This document shows, piece after piece, positions 8,936-19,762 of a stretch of DNA of 64,000 nucleotides. A program made the position numbers and the translations under genes. The notes beneath the pieces were generated by a model, which saw only the letters and a program-made list of their open reading frames with translations, made no database searches and was not told the origin of the DNA. Numbering within the stretch: position 1 is the stretch's first letter; every line of letters starts with the position of its first letter. Origin of the DNA: AC-32 sp963746155 (GTDB lineage Bacteria > Actinomycetota > Thermoleophilia > Gaiellales > Gaiellaceae). The DNA lies in contig CAVVAB010000010.1 in the NCBI GenBank assembly GCA_963746155.1, forward strand, positions 186,001 through 250,000, in the 5' to 3' direction.

Positions 8936-11113
8936 CGCCTCCTCCGCGCGGCAGGCGCAGACGGGACGACGGGCTCGACGAGGTCCTGAAGCGGGCGCGC
9001 AGGCGCCGCGGCCGCGCAGTCCAGCCGTCGCAGCAGGCGCCTGAAGATCTTCTTCGGGGCGATCCTCGTCATCCTGCTCGTGCTGCTCGCCACCGGGGTC
9101 GGCGCCGTCGCCAAGTTTCGCTCGAGCTGCGACCTCGACAAGCTCGGCGCCGTCAGGAGCGGCGAGAACTCGTTCATCTTCGCCGCGGACGGCTCCCTGC
9201 TCGGCTCGATCCCTGCCGAGAAGAACCGCACGCCGGTCCCGCTCTGGAAGGTCAGCCCATGGCTGCTGAAGGCGACGGTCGCGATCGAGGACCACCGCTT
9301 CTACGAGCACGGCGGCGTCGACTACCAGGGGATCGCGCGCGCGGCCGTGAGCGACCTCCGCGCCGGCCAGGTCGTCCAGGGAGGCTCGACGATCACGCAG
9401 CAGCTCGTGCGCAACCTCTACATCTCGAAGGAGCGCACGTTCAAGCGCAAGATCAAGGAGGCGTGCCTTGCGATCAAGCTGAGCCGCCGCTGGTCGAAGG
9501 ACCGGATCCTCGACGAGTACGTCAACCAGGTCTACTACGGCAACCACGCCTACGGGATCGAGGCTGCGGCGCAGACGTACTTCTCGAAGCACGCGCGCGA
9601 GCTCTGGCTCGGCCAGGCCGCGATGCTGGCGGGCCTCCCGCAGGCGCCGTCGAGCTACGACCCGATGCACCGGCCCTCGAGCGCGATCGCACGGCGGGAC
9701 GAGGTGTTGCGCGCGATGCTCGACTACGGGTACATCACGCGTGCCCAGTACAAGGAGGCGATCGCGGTCCGGGATCTCCGCCTCAAGCCGGGCAAGCTCT
9801 ACACGCGCATCAAGGAGCCGTACTTCTTCAGCTACGTGCGCGACCAGCTGATCGCCGAGTACGGGTCGAGCACGGTCCGCTCGGGCGGCCTGCGCGTCTA
9901 CACGACGATCAACCCGCGCCTCCAGGTCGCGGCCGCGAAGGCGATCCGCGACACGCTCTACCTGCGGAACGACCCGGCGTCCGCGGTGGTCTCGATCAAC
10001 CCCGCGAACGGCGCGATCCGGGCGATGACCGCGGTGACGCCCGGCCAGACCGGCAACCAGTTCAACCTCGCCGCGCAGGCGAGGCGACAGCCCGGCTCGA
10101 CGTTCAAGACCTTCGTCCTCACCGCCGCGATCGCGCAGGGGATGAACCCGGACACGACCTACTACACCTCCGCGCCGTTCCACTACCAGCCGGATCCCTA
10201 CACGCCTGCCTGGGACGTTCAGACGTACGACCACTCGTATGCGGGCTCGATCTCCGTTACGAGCGCGACGTTGCGCTCCGACAACACGGTGTACGCCCAG
10301 CTCACGCTCGACGTCGGGCCGGAGAAGGTGGCGGAGATGGCCCATCGGCTCGGAGTGGCGACGCACCTCGACGTCGTGCCCGCGATGGGCCTCGGCGCCG
10401 ACGCGATCTCTCCGCTCGACGAGGCCTCCGCGTACGCGACTCTCGCGGCGGGCGGGGTCTACTCGAAGCCGATGGCGATCCGGGAGGTCAAGTTCGCAAA
10501 CGGCAAGGTCGACACCGACGCCGGCTGGGGCAACCCCGAGCGGAAGCGCGTCATCTCGGACGGCGTCGCTTACGAGGTGACCAAGATCCTCGAGGAGAAC
10601 GTGCTCGCAGGCACCGGCACCGGCGCGTACTTCGGGCGCCCGGCGGCCGGCAAGACGGGGACGACCGACAACCACGCGGACGGCTGGTTCTCGGGCTACG
10701 TGCCGCAGCTCGAGGCGACGGTCTGGGTCGGCTACCCGCAGGGCGAGATCCCGATGGAGAACGTCCACGGGATCGCCGTCGCCGGAGGCACGTTCCCGGC
10801 GACGATCTGGCAGCGCTTCATGGAGGCGGCGATGGCGAACACGCCTGCGCTCGACTGGCAGCAGCCGTTCGCCCCCGTGACGTGGAGGCCGTTCACGCAG
10901 GGCCAGTACGGCTCGAGCCTCGGCTACTCGGGTGGCTACTACTCGCCGCCGGCGAGCGTGACCCCGCAGACGACCACCACCGCGCCGTCGAGGCGCCCCC
11001 CGCCGACCGGCGGAGGAAGCGGCACCGTGCCGCTCCCGCCCGAGCCGCCTCCGCCACCGACCGGACCACCCGAGCCCCCGCCGGGGCCGCCCCCGCCTCC
11101 ACCGCCGCCGTAG
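8932..11113 (+). CDS. class A penicillin-binding protein (PBP1A-type transglycosylase/transpeptidase)
   Basis: This bifunctional peptidoglycan synthase begins with a basic cytoplasmic tail from GTG 8932, breaks frame near 9030, then has one membrane helix (AILVILLVLLATGVGAV). The GT51 domain shows IEDHRFYEHGGVDY, QGGSTITQQLVRNLY and the KDRILDEYVNQVYYG motif. The transpeptidase domain carries STFK near 10099 (catalytic Ser), SDN near 10275 and KTGTT near 10650. The tail is very rich in proline and glycine, as in actinobacterial PonA homologues. The start overlaps the stop of mscS, so the two are likely co-transcribed. Confidence 0.93.
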
Positions 11114-11117
11114 CCCC

Positions 11118-12431
11118 GTGAAGCCGCGCCTCGAGCCGGCGGGCGTGCGGGACGCGCTGCGTGCTGCACTCGTAGCGGCGCCCGTCTTCATCGCCGCGTG
11201 CGCGGTCCCCGACGGAGGGCTCTTCCGCGCCGCGCGGTTCCGGGACGTCCACGTCTACCAGGGCTACGCCGAGCGCTTCCTGCACGGAGAGCTCCCGTAC
11301 CGGGACGTCTTCGTCGAGTATCCGCCCGGAGCGTTCGCCGCCTTCATGCCGGCGACGGCGTTCGGGGCCTCGCACTACAACGCGGCCTTCAAGACGCTGA
11401 TGGCGCTCTGCGGCATCGCGACGATCCTGCTCGCGGCGCTCGTGCTCGTCGAGATCGGCGCCTCACGGCGGCGCTTGCATGTGGCGGTCGGCCTGCTCGC
11501 CGTGGCCCCGGCCGCCCTCGGGCCGATCTCGCTCAACACGTACGACGCGTGGCCCGCTCTGCTGACCGTCCTCGCGCTCTGGCTCCTGTTGCGCGACCGG
11601 AACCTGCTGGCCTTCGCGACGCTGGGGCTGGCGGTGACCGCGAAGGTCTACCCGCTTGCCCTCGTCCCGCTCGCGTGCATCTACGTCGGGCGCCGCGCCG
11701 GGCCGCGGCGAACGGCGGCGGCGCTCTGCGTGTTCGCGATCGTCGCGGCGCTGGTCGTCATTCCCTTCGCGGCCTACGACGCGCACGGGGTGTCGTCCAG
11801 CTTCCGCTCGCAGGCGGAGCGCGGACTCCAGGTGGAGAGCCTGGGCGCCTCGGTGCTGCTGGCCGCAGACCGGCTCGGCGTCTACAACGCGAAGGTCGTC
11901 GAGACGACCAGTGTCGCCGGTCGCAACCTGAGCGGCTCGCTGCCGGACGCTCTCTCGACCGCGAGCCTCGTCCTCGAGGCGCTGGCCGTCGCGCTCGTCT
12001 GGCTGCTGTACGCGCGGGCCAGGGACGAGCGCGCCCGGTTGCCACTGGCGTTCGCCGCAGCCGTCGCGGGCCTCCTCGCGTTCACGAAGGTCTTCTCGCC
12101 GCAGTACCTGGTGTGGCTCGTGCCGCTCGTGGTGATCGCGGGCAGCTCGGCGGCGATCGCGCTCACCGCTGCCTCGCTCCTGCTCGCCCAGGCCTGGTTC
12201 TTCCACTACCACGCCCTCTTCCGGATCGCCTGGCCGACCTGGCTACTGCTCGTGCGCGACGCCCTTGTGGTGGCGATCTTCGTCGTGCTCGCCGTGGAGC
12301 TTGCGCGCGGTCAGCCGCGGCGGTGGAAGACCAGGATCCCGTCGCGCTCGAAGACGAGCCGCCAGTCGGGGTTGCGTCGCAGCCAGGAGAGCTGGACGGC
12401 GGTCGGCAAGGGCGCCAGCCGGTCCGCGTAG
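11118..12431 (+). CDS. GT87 (DUF2029)-type polytopic glycosyltransferase
   Basis: A hydrophobic protein of about 437 residues with roughly ten membrane helices. The motif RDVHVYQGYAERFLHGELPY followed by RDVFVEYPPGAF is typical of GT87/DUF2029 mannosyltransferases, which use polyprenyl-phosphate sugars in envelope glycan synthesis. It follows the PBP gene by four bases. The last 40 residues after VELARGQPRRW are basic, non-hydrophobic and lie over the 3' end of the convergent DUF2079 gene, so the true C terminus may be shorter or out of frame. Confidence 0.8.
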   Translation: MKPRLEPAGVRDALRAALVAAPVFIAACAVPDGGLFRAARFRDVHVYQGYAERFLHGELPYRDVFVEYPPGAFAAFMPATAFGASHYNAAFKTLMALCGIATILLAALVLVEIGASRRRLHVAVGLLAVAPAALGPISLNTYDAWPALLTVLALWLLLRDRNLLAFATLGLAVTAKVYPLALVPLACIYVGRRAGPRRTAAALCVFAIVAALVVIPFAAYDAHGVSSSFRSQAERGLQVESLGASVLLAADRLGVYNAKVVETTSVAGRNLSGSLPDALSTASLVLEALAVALVWLLYARARDERARLPLAFAAAVAGLLAFTKVFSPQYLVWLVPLVVIAGSSAAIALTAASLLLAQAWFFHYHALFRIAWPTWLLLVRDALVVAIFVVLAVELARGQPRRWKTRIPSRSKTSRQSGLRRSQESWTAVGKGASRSA

Positions 12432-13746
12432 CCGGGCGAGGTCTCGTCTGCGGCAACCCAGGTCGCGTCCTGGATGTACGGGAAGCTGAGCACGCGTCGC
12501 CGTGCCGAGAGGTGCGCGCCGAGCGTGTTCGTCGCGCTGACGACCGCACCCGGTGGGACGAGACGCAGCGCGCTCGCGGCGATCCGGTCGTGCTCCGTGA
12601 CCTGGGCCGCCGTTGCCTCGGTCTGCTCGCCCCAGGGCAGGTAGCGCCAGAGCGGGATCGCGCCGAGCGCGTAGTTGGACGCGACGGCGAGCACGACCGC
12701 GGTTGTCGCGAGCGGGGCGGTCAGGTCCGGGCGGTGTCGGGCGATCCGCGCGGCGCCGAGCACGGATGCGGCCACGAGCACCGGGATCAGGCCGGCCGTG
12801 TAGTGGAAGCGGATCGAGGTCTGCGTGGTTGCCGCCGAGAGCAGGTTGGCCGCGAGCTCCGGAACGGCGGCGACGAGCACGAGTGGCGAGAGCAGCGCGA
12901 ACAGGCCGAGTGGCACCAGAAGCTCCAGCAGGTAGCCCAGGCCGCGTCCGGTGAACGCGGACGTGACGATCTTCCACGGGTCGGTGACCGCGGTGCGCAG
13001 GATTCCACCCGGCGATCCGCCGACCTCGTTGTAGCGCGAGAAGAAGCTCGAGCTGCCGGCATGGTTGAAGTGCGCGATCACGATCTCGATCGCGAAGGCC
13101 GAGACCGCGACCCCGCCGAATGCGATCAGGGCGCCCTCGATCCGTCTGCGGCGCGCGAGTGCGTACCAGATCCCAGCCCGGCCACGACGAACCCGACCTC
13201 CTCCTTCGTCGTGACCGCGGCGAGCGCGAAGAGCGCAAACGGGATCAGGCGGTCCTCGTCGAGGTACCAGAACGCGAACAGCAGGAGCGGGCAGGCGAGC
13301 GCGACCGGGTGGAACTCGTTCAACGTCAGCCACTGCGTGGGCGGATAGAAGAGGTAGGCCAGCGCGAACCCGAGCCCGGCGCGCTCCGAGTCGAGGTGCT
13401 TGCGGGCGAGCCAGAAGACGGGCACAGCGCCGAGCGCCACTGCGATCGCCTGGGCGACCAGCAGCGAGTCGGGGCTCGGCCACACGAGCCACAGCGGCGC
13501 AAAGGCGACGAGCACGGGGTCGAAGTGAGCCGCCAGGCGCGAGATCTCGTCCCCGCGCAGGCTGGTCACCTCGAGCGGGTGGCCGTGCGCCGTCGACCAG
13601 ACGGCCTGCACCATGTTTCCGAGGTCGAATCGCCCGGTCTGGAAGGCTCGGTGCCGGAGCACCGAGAGCGCTGAGAAGCCGGCCGCGTAGGCGGCGATCG
13701 CCGTCCAGAGCAGGACCGGCGGGGTGATCACGCGGCGCCTGGTCAT
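12311..13746 (-). CDS. DUF2079 polytopic membrane protein, frame-broken
   Basis: The N-terminal half (RFDLGNMVQAVWSTAHGHPL, then FDPVLVAFAPLW) and the C-terminal half (WRYLPWGEQTEA) match DUF2079, a GT-C-like membrane family of unknown acceptor. The frame changes near 13160. ATG 13746 overlaps the stop of the upstream GT4 gene (ATGA), so both belong to one envelope-glycan operon. The 3' end overlaps the convergent GT87 reading frame by about 120 bases. Confidence 0.8.
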
Positions 13747-14825
13747 CGGGACGACGATCGTACGGCGATCGCGCGCTCGAGCAGCGCCAGCCAGCGCTTG
13801 CCGAGGACGACTTCGCTCGCGTGCTCGACGTAGGCTCGACGGCCGCCTTCGCTCAGCCTGCGTGCCAGGTCGGGGTCTGCCGCGATCCGTCTCATCGCCG
13901 CCGCAAGAGCGTTCGGGTCTCCGGGCGGGACGAGCAGTGCGCTCTCCTCGTGAACGAGCAGCTCGCGGGCGCCGGGCGTGTCGCCTGTGATCAGCGGGGT
14001 GCCGCAGGCGAGCGCCTGGAACGCCTTGTTCGGGATAACGCGCTGTGCCTTGTCCGAGGTCCCGAAGATCCCGAGCGCGCAGCCGGCGCGGTGCAGCTCG
14101 AGGGGGAGGTGCTCGTACTCGACCCAGTGGACCCACTCGACGTTCGAGGGACGTTCTCGGAGCAGCGGCTCGAGCTGGCCGCTCCCGACGAGCCGGACGG
14201 GCTGATCGGGTGCGGCGCTTGCGGCGGCGAGGATGGTCTCCAACCCGTGCAGCGGGATCAGCTTGCCGACGAAGAGGAACGTGAACGGCTCTTCCGGAGC
14301 CCAGCCTGGCTGGAAGAGGCGGTCCTCTGCGCCCACCAGGCAAACGGCGATCTCTTCGGAGCGGAGTCCCGCGATTGAGGCCAGGTGGTCGGCGTTCGCC
14401 CGGGTGTCTGCGACCACGAGGTCGGCGGCATGGAGGGCATGTCGGTCGACGGCCGCGAGCACGCGCCCCGCGGGTGATCCGGCCCGGAAACGGCCGCGGT
14501 CGCCGACGAACGTGTCGGAGAGCGAGACAAGGGGGTTGAACACGACCGGCCGCTCGCGGGCCGCCCGGCGTGCCGCGCGAAGGTCGAAGTGCCCCGGATA
14601 GCCGACGACGAGCACGTCGAAGTCGACGCGCGGCGCGCGCAGCAGCCGGAGCTCGGCAGCAGCGAGCCGCGTTGCGGTGCCAACCCCCGCCTGCCAGCTC
14701 TGCCGCCCCTCCCAGACGCCGGCGTGGTGCTCGATCACCTCGGCACCCGCCAGTCGGAGAGAAGAGATCACCTGCGCGTTCCGCGGGTAGTCGCGCTCGT
14801 ACGTCCCGAAGTAGAGAACCCGCAT
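13743..14825 (-). CDS. family 4 glycosyltransferase (GT-B)
   Basis: The intact 360-residue protein starts MRVLYFGTYERDYPRN and shows the GT-B donor-site pattern in its C-terminal half: FLFVGKLIPLHGLETILAA, then NKAFQALACGTPLITGDTPG and EESALLVPPGDP. It would transfer a nucleotide sugar to an envelope acceptor. A GGAGGGG ribosome binding site lies about nine bases before ATG. A copy of the repeated 3'-end element occupies the region upstream, between this gene and the GT2 gene. Confidence 0.88.
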   Translation of the reverse strand: MRVLYFGTYERDYPRNAQVISSLRLAGAEVIEHHAGVWEGRQSWQAGVGTATRLAAAELRLLRAPRVDFDVLVVGYPGHFDLRAARRAARERPVVFNPLVSLSDTFVGDRGRFRAGSPAGRVLAAVDRHALHAADLVVADTRANADHLASIAGLRSEEIAVCLVGAEDRLFQPGWAPEEPFTFLFVGKLIPLHGLETILAAASAAPDQPVRLVGSGQLEPLLRERPSNVEWVHWVEYEHLPLELHRAGCALGIFGTSDKAQRVIPNKAFQALACGTPLITGDTPGARELLVHEESALLVPPGDPNALAAAMRRIAADPDLARRLSEGGRRAYVEHASEVVLGKRWLALLERAIAVRSSSR

Positions 14826-14850
14826 CAGCCGCCCCTCCGCCGGCGGTCCC

Positions 14851-14945
14851 TTAGTTCAGGCGCGCCCGGCCTCCTCCCCGCTGCGAGCGTACTCAGGAAA
14901 GGCGCACGCGTGTGTGACGCGGCTGTGACCAATGTGTGCCGAACG
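14851..14945 (+). repeat. interspersed 3'-end element, copy A
   Basis: CCTCCTCCCCGCTGC leads into GAGCGTA. GCGT starts at 14887, and 26 bases later come three boxes at 11-base steps: TGTGAC 14913, TGTGAC 14924, TGTGCC 14935. The left part (TAGTTCAGGCGCGCCC) is shared with copy B. It lies just beyond the stop of the minus-strand GT2 gene, in opposite orientation. Confidence 0.85.
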
Positions 14946-15884
14946 CTAGGAGAGGATCTCGTCGACGTGGAGCTCCGTGCGCTCCCGGACGGCCGTGAGC
15001 TCCTCGTGCTGACTGGTGATCAGCTCGCTGATCAGCCCGAGCGAGAAGAACTGCAGGCCGACGACCACGAGCAGGACGCCGAGGATCAGGAGGGGTCGCT
15101 GTCCGATCGCGTGTCCGTCGAGCTTGAGCGCGGTCAAGTAGGCGAGGACGAGGAAGCCGAAGAACCCGAGCAAGAGGCCGAGGCCGCCGAACAGATGGAG
15201 CGGGCGGTGGCGGTAACGACCGATGAACGAGACGGTCAGCAGGTCGAGGAACCCGCGCACGTAGCGCTCCACGCCATAGCGTGACCGGCCGTGCTCGCGC
15301 GGCCGGTGGTTGACCGGCAGCTCGGCGATCCGGTAGCCGCGGTAGTACGCGAGGACCGGGATGAATCGGTGGAGCTCGCCGTAGAGGCGCAGGCCATCGA
15401 GCACGTCCGCGCGATAGGCCTTCAGCCCGCAGTTCAGGTCGTGGAGCCGGAGGCCGGAGACTCGGCCCGTGACCCAGTTGAAAACCTTCGACGGGACTCG
15501 TCGGCTCAGCGGGTCGCGCCGGTGGGTCTTCCAGCCGGAGACGAGGTCGAAGCCCTCGTCGAGCTTGGCGAGCAGCCGCGGGATCTCCGCGGGGTCGTCC
15601 TGAAGGTCGGCGTCGATGGTGACGACGATGTCGCCCTGCGCCTGGGCGAACCCGGCTGCGAGGGCCGCGGCCTTGCCGAAGTTGCGCCGCAGCCGCACGA
15701 CGCGGACGTTGTCGTGCGCGTTGTGCAGGCGTGTGAGGGCGGCGAACGAGCCGTCCGCCGACCCATCGTCGACGAAGACGGTCTCCCACGGCTGATCGAG
15801 CGGCTCGAGGGCCGCCTGCAGCTCTTCGTAGAGGAGCGCGACCGTTCGCTCCTCGTCGTGGACCGGGACGACGACCGAGATCAC
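14946..15884 (-). CDS. family 2 glycosyltransferase, polyprenyl-phosphate sugar synthase type (DPM1/GtrB-like)
   Basis: The intact 312-residue protein has an N-terminal GT-A domain (SVVVPVHDEERTVALLYEEL, VFVDDGSADGS, VVTIDADLQDDPAEIP with the DAD metal site). Two C-terminal membrane helices follow (LFGGLGLLLGFFGFLVLAYL and RPLLILGVLLVVVGLQFF). This architecture makes polyprenyl-phosphate-linked sugars, the donors for GT-C enzymes such as the GT87, DUF2079 and PIG-V-like proteins nearby. GTG 15884 is nine bases from a TAGGCT hexamer. Confidence 0.9.
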   Translation of the reverse strand: MISVVVPVHDEERTVALLYEELQAALEPLDQPWETVFVDDGSADGSFAALTRLHNAHDNVRVVRLRRNFGKAAALAAGFAQAQGDIVVTIDADLQDDPAEIPRLLAKLDEGFDLVSGWKTHRRDPLSRRVPSKVFNWVTGRVSGLRLHDLNCGLKAYRADVLDGLRLYGELHRFIPVLAYYRGYRIAELPVNHRPREHGRSRYGVERYVRGFLDLLTVSFIGRYRHRPLHLFGGLGLLLGFFGFLVLAYLTALKLDGHAIGQRPLLILGVLLVVVGLQFFSLGLISELITSQHEELTAVRERTELHVDEILS

Positions 15885-15893
15885 GGCGCCCGG

Positions 15894-15899
15894 AGCCTA
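15894..15899 (-). promoter_or_regulatory. -10 hexamer TAGGCT, leaderless start at 15884
   Basis: TAGGCT on the minus strand ends nine bases before GTG of the GT2 gene. The same 43-base gap must also hold the plus-strand promoter of moeA. Confidence 0.45.
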
Positions 15900-15927
15900 T
15901 CCTGCGCGCGTAGCGTATGCGGCGCTC

Positions 15928-17127
15928 GTGGCCGAGTTGCTGACGATCGAGGAGGCTCAGCGCCTGATCCTGGAGCGGGTGCGCCCGCTCGCGGCCGGGG
16001 TCGTGCCGCTCGAGGATGCCGACGGCCGTGTCCTGGCCGAGGCAGCCCGGGCTGCCGTCGACCTACCGCCGTTCGAGAGCTCCGCGATGGACGGTTTCGC
16101 CCTCCGCTCGCAGGACACGCCGGGCGAGCTTCCTGTCGTCGCGCGGATCGCCGCTGGCGTTCCCGTCGGCCGAGCCCTTGGCTGCAGGAGAGGCGATGGG
16201 CATCGCCACCGGGGGCGTCGTCCCCGACGGAGCGGATGCCGTCATCCCCATCGAGTATGTTGTCGAACATGACAACGGCATTGAGATTCGCGACCGGGTG
16301 GATCCCGGCGCCAACGTTCGTCCTCGCGGCGGCGATGTCGGAGCCGGGGACACGGTCGTCGAGAAGGGGCACCGGCTCGGCCCGGCACAGCTGGGCGCTC
16401 TCGCGGCCGCCGGGGTCGCGGAGGTCACGTGTGCGTGCTCGCCCGCGCGCCTCCGTGTTGACCACGGGAACCGAGCTTCGGCCTCCGGGCGAGCCCCTCG
16501 GCCCCGGCGAGGTCTACGAGGCGAACGGCCTGATTCTCGCCGCCCAGCTGAGGTCGGCGGGCGCACGGGTGACGCGTCTGGCGGCTGTGGTGGACGAGGA
16601 GGCGGCGCACCGCGAGGTGCTCGCGCGTGGGCTCGACGTCTGACGTTCTCGTGACCTCGGGTGGGGTTTCGGTCGGCCCGCACGATCTCGTGCGGCGTAT
16701 CGAGGCGGAGCTCGGAGTCGAGGAGGTCTTCTGGCGCGTGGCCGTCAAGCCGGGCAAGCCGATCGCGTTCGGGGTTCGCGGATCGACGCTGGTCTTCGGC
16801 CTGCCAGGGAACCCGGTGTCGGCTCTCGTCGGCTTCGAGCTGTTCGTCCGCCCGGCGGTGCTCGCGCTTCAGGGTCTCGCCGATCCTCTTCCCCGCTTCG
16901 AGCCGGGGCGGCTCGCGGCTGCCGTGAAGCGAAACGCGGCGCGCGACGAGCTCGTCCGCGCAGGCACCTCGGTCGCCGCCGACGGGGCGATCGAGCTCGA
17001 GCCGCTGGCCGGGCAGGAGTCGCACATGATCGCGCGCGCGGCGGGCGCCGACGTGCTCGTCTTCGTCCCGCGTGGCGAGGGCGAGGTCGCGGCCGGAGAG
17101 CAGGCTCGCTACCTCAGGCTCGGCTGA
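15928..17127 (+). CDS. moeA: molybdopterin molybdenumtransferase MoeA, frame-broken
   Basis: MoeA inserts molybdate into adenylylated molybdopterin. Visible motifs are PPFESSAMDGFAL, GIATGGVVPDGADAVIPIE, VLTTGTEL and PGEVYEANGLIL. The MogA-like core then shows LVTSGGVSVGPHD, and the C terminus contains KPGKPIAFG and FGLPGNPVSALV. Frame changes lie near 16180, 16455 and 16630 with no loss of conserved segments, so the real gene is probably intact. It is divergent from the GT2 gene; moaC and mogA occur 12 kb away. Confidence 0.9.
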
Positions 17128-17133
17128 GAACGC

Positions 17134-17865
17134 TTATCCCTGCGCGGCGGCGAGCGGCGCGGCGGAGAGGCTCGTCGAGGGCGGCGTGAACCAGTGCCCG
17201 CCGCGGGGCGCGACCTGCGTGAGCCGGCCGTAGACGATGTAGCGGTGTGACGCGAAGAAGCGCGGGTGGCAGGCCTGCAGCGCGACCACCTCGCGGCCGT
17301 GCGAGCGAAGCGCGGCGAGGTCGTCGGCGGGGACGATCACGTGCCGGAAGGCCCGGTAGCGGAAGGTCCCGTACGGGACCTCGAGGATGATGAGGTCGCC
17401 CGGCCGCATCGAGTCGATGTGGGCGAACGGCGCGAGGTAGGTCGTCCGGTGGCCTGCGATGTAGATCAGCTGGCCCTCGCCGGGCATGTATGTCCGCAGA
17501 TCCCGCCCAGGCCCCTTCTCGAGCGACGCCGCATCGGTCCCGTTCACGAAGACCATGTTCAGGCCGAGGCGCGGCACGCGGATCCGCCCGATCGCCTGGC
17601 CGCGCCGTGAGGAGAGCCGGTAGCGGCGCGCCTCCTGGCCGAGCACCTTGGTGGCAAGCGCCGGCGAGATCGTCGTGTGCGGGGTTGCAGAGGGCTTGTA
17701 GGCGACGAAGCGGTGGTCGTAGCTGCTGGCCAGCTGATGCTGCTTCCAGTGCGTGTACGCGGCGGTGAACGGATCCTGCCAGCGCCAGACCACGACCACC
17801 CAGACGAGCATCAGCGCGCCGGCGACGACGAGGGTCGTCCCGGCGATCCTCAGGATCCTTCTCAC
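17134..17865 (-). CDS. class E sortase
   Basis: The 243-residue protein has one N-terminal membrane helix (TLVVAGALMLVWVVVVW) and a sortase barrel. The catalytic His is in YIAGHRTTY, the Cys in ALQACHPRFFASHRYIVYGRL and the Arg follows nearby. The GEGQLIYIAGHR spacing is typical of actinobacterial class E sortases, which attach LAXTG-type proteins to the wall. No obvious substrate is encoded nearby. It follows the M28 peptidase gene by two bases, implying co-transcription. Confidence 0.88.
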   Translation of the reverse strand: MRRILRIAGTTLVVAGALMLVWVVVVWRWQDPFTAAYTHWKQHQLASSYDHRFVAYKPSATPHTTISPALATKVLGQEARRYRLSSRRGQAIGRIRVPRLGLNMVFVNGTDAASLEKGPGRDLRTYMPGEGQLIYIAGHRTTYLAPFAHIDSMRPGDLIILEVPYGTFRYRAFRHVIVPADDLAALRSHGREVVALQACHPRFFASHRYIVYGRLTQVAPRGGHWFTPPSTSLSAAPLAAAQG

Positions 17866-17867
17866 AC

Positions 17868-19756
17868 TCAGCCTTCCGCTGCTTTCTCTTCGGCGCCCGC
17901 TGCCCGTCTCCTCGACCTAACTGTAAGCGCGGCCCGCCTGACTGTCTCCCTGATCGGCCCACGCGGCGGTCGCTCCGCGCGGCTTGGATACGGCCCGTAG
18001 CGACCCATCGAGAGCGCGGCAACCTGCCCGGCCACAGCGAGCCAGCCGACGGCGATGGCGACGGCGGGGAGCTTGACGTAGCCGGTGGCCGTCAGCTCGG
18101 CGAGATACCAGGGTGTGTCGAGCCCGAGCCCGTAGCGCGACGCCAGCGAGCCCAGCAGGAGCGCCGGCCCGAGGAATCCCGCCGCCAGAAGAGCAGCGCG
18201 CGTCCAGAGCGGCCGGGCGCGAACTTGCGGAAGCCAGAGCCAGGCATGCGCCGACGGCAGCAGGAAGATCAGCGCGAAGGGGTTGGTCGCGACGACGAGC
18301 AGCGAGACGACGCCGAGCGCAAGCAGGGCGGCCGTCGCTCCGGCGAGCTCCTCGGTGGACGAGACGGCTCGGCTCGGCAGGAGGCGCTCGCGGGCGACGA
18401 ACCAGCCGAGGCCGACGAGCACGGCCAGGGCGACGAGCGCGACGACCGGCCAGTCGGTTCCGGGCGAGCTGGTCAACGGCAGCGCCACGGCGGGCGCGGC
18501 CGGCCAGAAGCCGAGCAGCGCAAAGATCAGGAAGACGGCGGCCGCCCAGAGCCAGAAGCCTGCGCGGCTCCGGTAGCTGCGCAGGGCAGGCCCCAGCGCG
18601 ATGTGGCGCCGGCGGCAGCGGGCGAAGAGATCCACGGCTGCGACCAGGAACGGCACGAGGGCCGCGATCAGGACGAGCTCGATCGCCCAGCCCGGCAGGA
18701 TCCGCGGGCCGAAGTAGATGTACGTCGCGGTTCCCGGAGCGAGCTCGGCGCTCGAGTCGAGCCAGCGGACCAGCTGCTGCGCCGAGCGCCCGAGCGAGGC
18801 CATGCGCGCGCCGTCCAGGCGGGCCGCCTGGTCGAGGAAGGCCGAAGGCGGACGCTCGCCGCCGCTGGTCAGAGTAAGCGCCGGGAGCCCCTCGGCCAGC
18901 AGCGGCCCTTGCTCGTAGAGGGTGAACGGGAAGCCGAGGTCGACGAGCTGCGCGAGCGGGCTTGGCCGGTGAGGCCGCTGGCCGGCCTGGGCGAGCACGA
19001 GCTGCGAGGCCGTCGCGACGATCCCCGGGGCCGCCAGGCGGGGCTCGGAACCGGCGAGCGCGAGGCGCGGAGGCCCGCGGCTGCCCAGTGTGTCCAGATT
19101 GACCACGGCGAGCACGCGACCGCGATGCGTCTGCGCGAAGTGGCGCGCGCCGAGCCCGCCGAAGGCCCCGCCGTCGGTTGCGACGAAGACGAGCGTGTGC
19201 AGGGGGCTCAGAGCCCGCGTGCCGGCTGCGGCCGCGGGAGTGCCGTACGACCGCGCCAGCTGGATCAGCGTCGCAATGCCCGACGCGTTGTCGTTGGCGC
19301 CTGCGCCTCCGCCGCCTGTCGTCGCGATGAGCCATGACGACGATCTCCGTCGGGAGCTTGCCCGGGATCGGTCACGACCTGATTGACGAGTGTTTTGCGC
19401 GCGCCGCCCGGCAGAGTGGCGCGAAAACGGTCCGGAACGGCCTTTAGGCCGTACGGAGCGAGCTGATCGGCGAACCAGCGCGCGGCTCTCGCGGCATCCG
19501 GCGTTCCCGGTGTGCGGTCCGGGTACGTCTCGGCGAGCTCGCTCGCAAGCGCGACGGCTCCGGCTCTGTCGAACGAGGCGGGCAGCACGGGCTGGGGGGT
19601 CGGCAAGGGCTCCGCCTTTCGCACGCTGAAGGCGGCGATCAGGAGCGGAATGCCGACGATCAGCCAGGTCCCGCGGTAGAGGCGTCCGTTGACGGGGCGC
19701 TCGAGCGAGCCCGGCCTCGGCCGGCGCCGCGGAGGACGAGGCGGGAGCGCGGCCAT
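17868..19756 (-). CDS. membrane-bound M28-family metallopeptidase, frame-broken
   Basis: An N-terminal membrane helix (GTWLIVGIPLLIAAF) is followed by an extracytoplasmic M28 peptidase domain: a His-containing metal motif (MAHRD, near 19335), GANDNASGIATLI in an adjacent frame, and VVNLDTLGS. The C-terminal third has seven or eight membrane helices. This resembles ER-aminopeptidase-like bacterial M28 proteins. Frame changes cluster near 19335. ATG 19756 is six bases from TATAGC on the minus strand. The substrate is unknown; processing of envelope proteins is plausible given the neighbouring sortase. Confidence 0.8.
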
Positions 19757-19762
19757 TGCGTG

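Noticed and set aside
8606..11191. 861-codon open frame on the minus strand across mscS and the PBP gene
   Set aside because: It is antisense to clear GT51 and transpeptidase motifs and is extremely Arg/Ala/Gly-rich, typical of open frames opposite GC-rich genes.
11198..13348. 716-codon plus-strand frame over the GT87 and DUF2079 genes
   Set aside because: Composition is arginine-rich without motifs; the hydrophobic GT87 frame explains the region.
14913..14940. TGTGAC boxes as CRP-type sites
   Set aside because: CRP sites are inverted repeats (TGTGA-N6-TCACA) in promoters; these are direct repeats beyond gene ends.
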